In this document: in pieces, positions 61,201 to 64,000 of the stretch
Numbering within the stretch: position 1 is the first letter of the stretch
How the letters are laid out: every line of letters starts with the position of its first letter
NCBI RefSeq assembly: GCF_021018805.1
Contig: NC_086248.1
Coordinates: forward strand, 25,800,922-25,864,921
Source of the DNA: Prinia subflava
Taxonomy: Eukaryota > Chordata > Aves > Passeriformes > Cisticolidae
Direction: 5' to 3'
DNA length: 64,000 nt
Notes under the pieces: generated by a model
The model's input: only the letters and a program-made list of their open reading frames with translations
Told to the model about the DNA's origin: nothing
Database searches by the model: none
Program-made: the position numbers and the translations under genes

Positions 61201-64000
61201 GCTTTCATTTCAGTGCCAATTTATACACTGTGTTTCCAACTAAACCTTCAATATTAAGCGTCAGGAAAGAGACAAATTTTAAAGGAACGCTCTTATTTGT
61301 AACAGTTGTTTTCTAATATGACATTGAAAAACCAATGCAGTTTACAGGTTGTTATCATGGAGGACAACCAAATGAGAAGAGTGGAAATATTTTTCCTTGG
61401 GGATCTGCAAGAAGAGTGATGAGGGTTGGCTCAGCAGGCAGATCTTAGCTGGGAGACCTCAGCAACAAATGACGAATGACTGGGTGGGTAGCAGAACAGA
61501 AAATGCTACGAAGAGGACTGAAGAAAGAAACATAACCTGCTGGTGTAGGAAGAAAATATAAAAATCACATGTCAAACTCCAAGAAAGGACAATCAGAAGT
61601 GTTTTGAAGGGATACAAATCAGGCAGATTTAAGCTGACATCTTGAAAGAAGGTTGTAGAAGCAAGAAGACAGACAAACAAGAGAAATTAGCTGGACAGAC
61701 CAGATAAATAGATAGACTGATCATTCACTACTCACTTGTATGCTTGTTGCAAGCAAAAGGGAAGAGAACCTGATACGCTTTGGTGTGGGTATCGCCCTGA
61801 ATTGTCTTGTATTTGGCACTGTAGGCAATGTGATATTCTCTAGAGAGAATTTGAGATCAATCTCACCGTTAAATATTCATCTTGCATAGCCTTTTGCACT
61901 ACAAGCAAAAGCTATTAATTTTAGTAAATTTCTCATGTATATGAATTGTCATAAATAGATGGTTAAAAATGAAACTTTTTCATAGCAGAATTCTAATAAA
62001 TATATTCTAATAATAAAGTCACTGGTTTTATTTATAGTTCAGGAACATTTTAGAATGCTTTACTCCTTCACCTGCTACTAGATATATATCTTCAAGAAAG
62101 ACAGATAGACATGATGAAGAAATCATCCTTCTTCTTTTTCTTCTCCAGAGCGCCATTATTCTGTGTGAAAAGGTAGTAGTGCAGGTACAACTCTACAATC
62201 TTAACGATGAATCAGCTCTAAAACTATTTTATAGAACATAAAGTATTGTGGGCACAGTACCAGTGAAATTCTGAAGCGCATCACATCACTTCTTATGCTA
62301 CTGGGATGGTTTCTACTGTATGTTCAGGGTTTTTTCCACATGCAAAATGTTGTCAAGCACAATAGAATTTTTGTTTCATAAACAGAAGTATTCTTTAACA
62401 AAGCATCCAATCTTCTGATGTGCTTCTACCAGGCAGTCAAATCTTTGACCTACGGTGGCTTTAAATAATGCCAGTAATTTTGTATAAGGATTGTTGAGCA
62501 ATATAAGTAAACTCAGCTGCTCATTTTGCATGAATTCCTACTGAACTGAAGGAGGATATATGAGTACTATCTGTTCCAGCTAAATTAATTTTTAATTCAA
62601 GATTCAACTGGAAAATAAACTAATAGGGTAATGATTACCAGTGTTTTGTTTAGAGACATATTTATTTGTAGTAATTGTGTTAGAATTGTAATTGCAAAGA
62701 AGCAAGCTGAACGAAGCATTGGTAAACATATTAACAGTCCACTCTTGCTATTAGCTAGGTGAGATGTGTAAATAAATTACAAACCAAATAATATGAACCT
62801 TACAGCTGTCAAGTATAGCAAATGTTATGAATTATTCTGCACTGTATTGTGTTCAGCACCGTCCCAAATTGATTAAGTCATGGGTAATGCAGAAGAAAGA
62901 AAAGGACTTCACAGTAGATGTTAGTCCCTTAATCCGAGAAAGAGTCTGCAGTGGCAGGAGGCATAAAATGAACTTGGCATAATAGCAATTACTTCTCAAG
63001 AGAGCCAAAACAATCATGGCACAAAAACTGGCTGTCAACCTACACAGAAATATCTTCTGTATTTTGGTTATTCTTCCTTCTAAGTCAAATATGCTGCTTT
63101 TTGTTTTCATTGTATGCAATGATATTGAATGAATAAATGACACAAAAATTCAAAGATTGGGGGTTGCATTAAGAACGGTCTTGAAAAAAGTACTTCTTCT
63201 GAATCTTCAAAAGATCAGCACAATTCTTATGGAGATCATTAGATTCCTGTTTTGCTCCTGTTATTCCTACCATAAAAGCAGCACTGCTGAGCAGTGCACT
63301 GGATTCTCACTCTGCAAAGCTTTCTGCTTGCACTCTGTGGATCTCAAGTTTCACCATGGGTCTCTGGTTCATACATTAGATTCTGATTACTCTGTTACTA
63401 CCCTCAAAACATGCTCAATTCCCCTAATTGGCTTCACATATATCACTTAAATCCTGCTAAGGATCATGATGCCTGATTTTCTAATCTACTGAATACCGTA
63501 TGCTCTAAAAAAAGATAAGAGGTATTTGCATGCTCAGTGCTACCTTATTTTCAGCAAAAACCATGACAACCCCATTGAAGGCTGATATTTGGCAGCCATC
63601 TGTAAACTATATTATATACTTTCAGAAGTCCTTAAGTAAAATCTAAATGATTCCAAATATTCCAATATATGTTTTCTATCAGTCTGCAATTATACTGACA
63701 CAGATAGATCACTCTCTCTTAACACCAGTGTCACTGAAAGTAGCCAAAGCAGCTGGAATGCCAAAACAAAATGTGCAGATATGGCATAGAAGTGAAGAAT
63801 GGCAAGATATGTTACTTAATAGAATGCTTCTACTAATAGAGCTGTCTTCTAATCACTGAATTATAACTTTCTGTTATAAAACACCCTCCTTTAATCTATA
63901 CTTCAAAAAAACCCTCACAGTATTCAGAGAAGTATTTGTCAAATGAGACATTCACTGTCCGTAACTTGGCTTCATAGAAAACCTGATATAGAGATATTTT
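61201..64000. other. Intron, nothing recognised
   Basis: A small palindrome (attctctagagagaat) lies near 61836-61851. No gene or repeat family was identified. Confidence 0.5.

Larger units (their letters stand above)
41849..64000 (-). other. KHDRBS2: KHDRBS2 intron 1 (partial)
   Basis: Right of the exon 2 acceptor no exon 1 (MEEEKYLPELMAEK..-like) and no CpG-island promoter was found, so the KHDRBS2 start lies beyond the window. This stretch hosts the plus-strand RING/RS-repeat gene, CR1 copies and three or more LTRs. Confidence 0.8.

Noticed and set aside
61830..61870. Small palindrome attctctagagagaat
   Set aside because: Eight-base arms in AT-rich DNA are expected by chance, and no partner structure is seen.

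Overview
This window reads as nuclear DNA of a bird, most likely a songbird. It is AT-rich and carries many 5'-truncated CR1 LINE tails in both orientations. It also carries short solo LTRs of avian endogenous retroviruses, several with intact target-site duplications (TSDs). I see no operon-like, plasmid, phage or CRISPR structure. No rRNA or tRNA gene was recognised.

The anchor is one unmistakable exon at 41721-41848 on the minus strand. It encodes residues from ..EKFQGSEG.. to ..LIPVKQYPK of KHDRBS2 (SLM-1), a STAR-family KH-domain RNA-binding protein, and has clean splice sites on both sides. This matches exon 2 of the vertebrate gene. Positions 1-41720 are therefore read as intron 2 and 41849-64000 as intron 1 of a very large KHDRBS2 locus transcribed right to left. 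Neither exon 1 nor exon 3 was found here.

Right half (intron 1): a GC-rich plus-strand open reading frame at 46097-47323 (408 aa) lies antisense inside KHDRBS2. It has an N-terminal RING-like motif and a long Arg/Ser-rich tail built of about 61-codon tandem repeats, and a poly(A) signal follows. It resembles the Topors-like RING/RS proteins of songbird genomes, but the RING lacks three of eight zinc ligands. Its 5' flank is duplicated at 48799-49017, where an LTR insertion follows in place of a coding exon. CR1 copies surround this gene. A solo LTR (42121-42458, 6-bp TSD) sits in sense orientation just upstream of KHDRBS2 exon 2, whose first complete codon is ATG.

Left half (intron 2): mostly unannotated intronic DNA with CR1 copies near 1.9, 6.5, 13, 14, 29.8 and 38.7 kb and LTRs at 5.6, 22.1, 34.3 (fragment) and 38.0 kb. 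There are two near-perfect hairpins (4405-4448 and 34871-34933) and some simple repeats. At 16751-17302, with a further piece at 19036-19104, short open segments on the minus strand have strong splice signals and matching phases. I could not identify a family, so they are offered only as a candidate gene.

No retroviral coding genes accompany the LTRs. All repeat and family names rest on recognition by eye, not on a database search.
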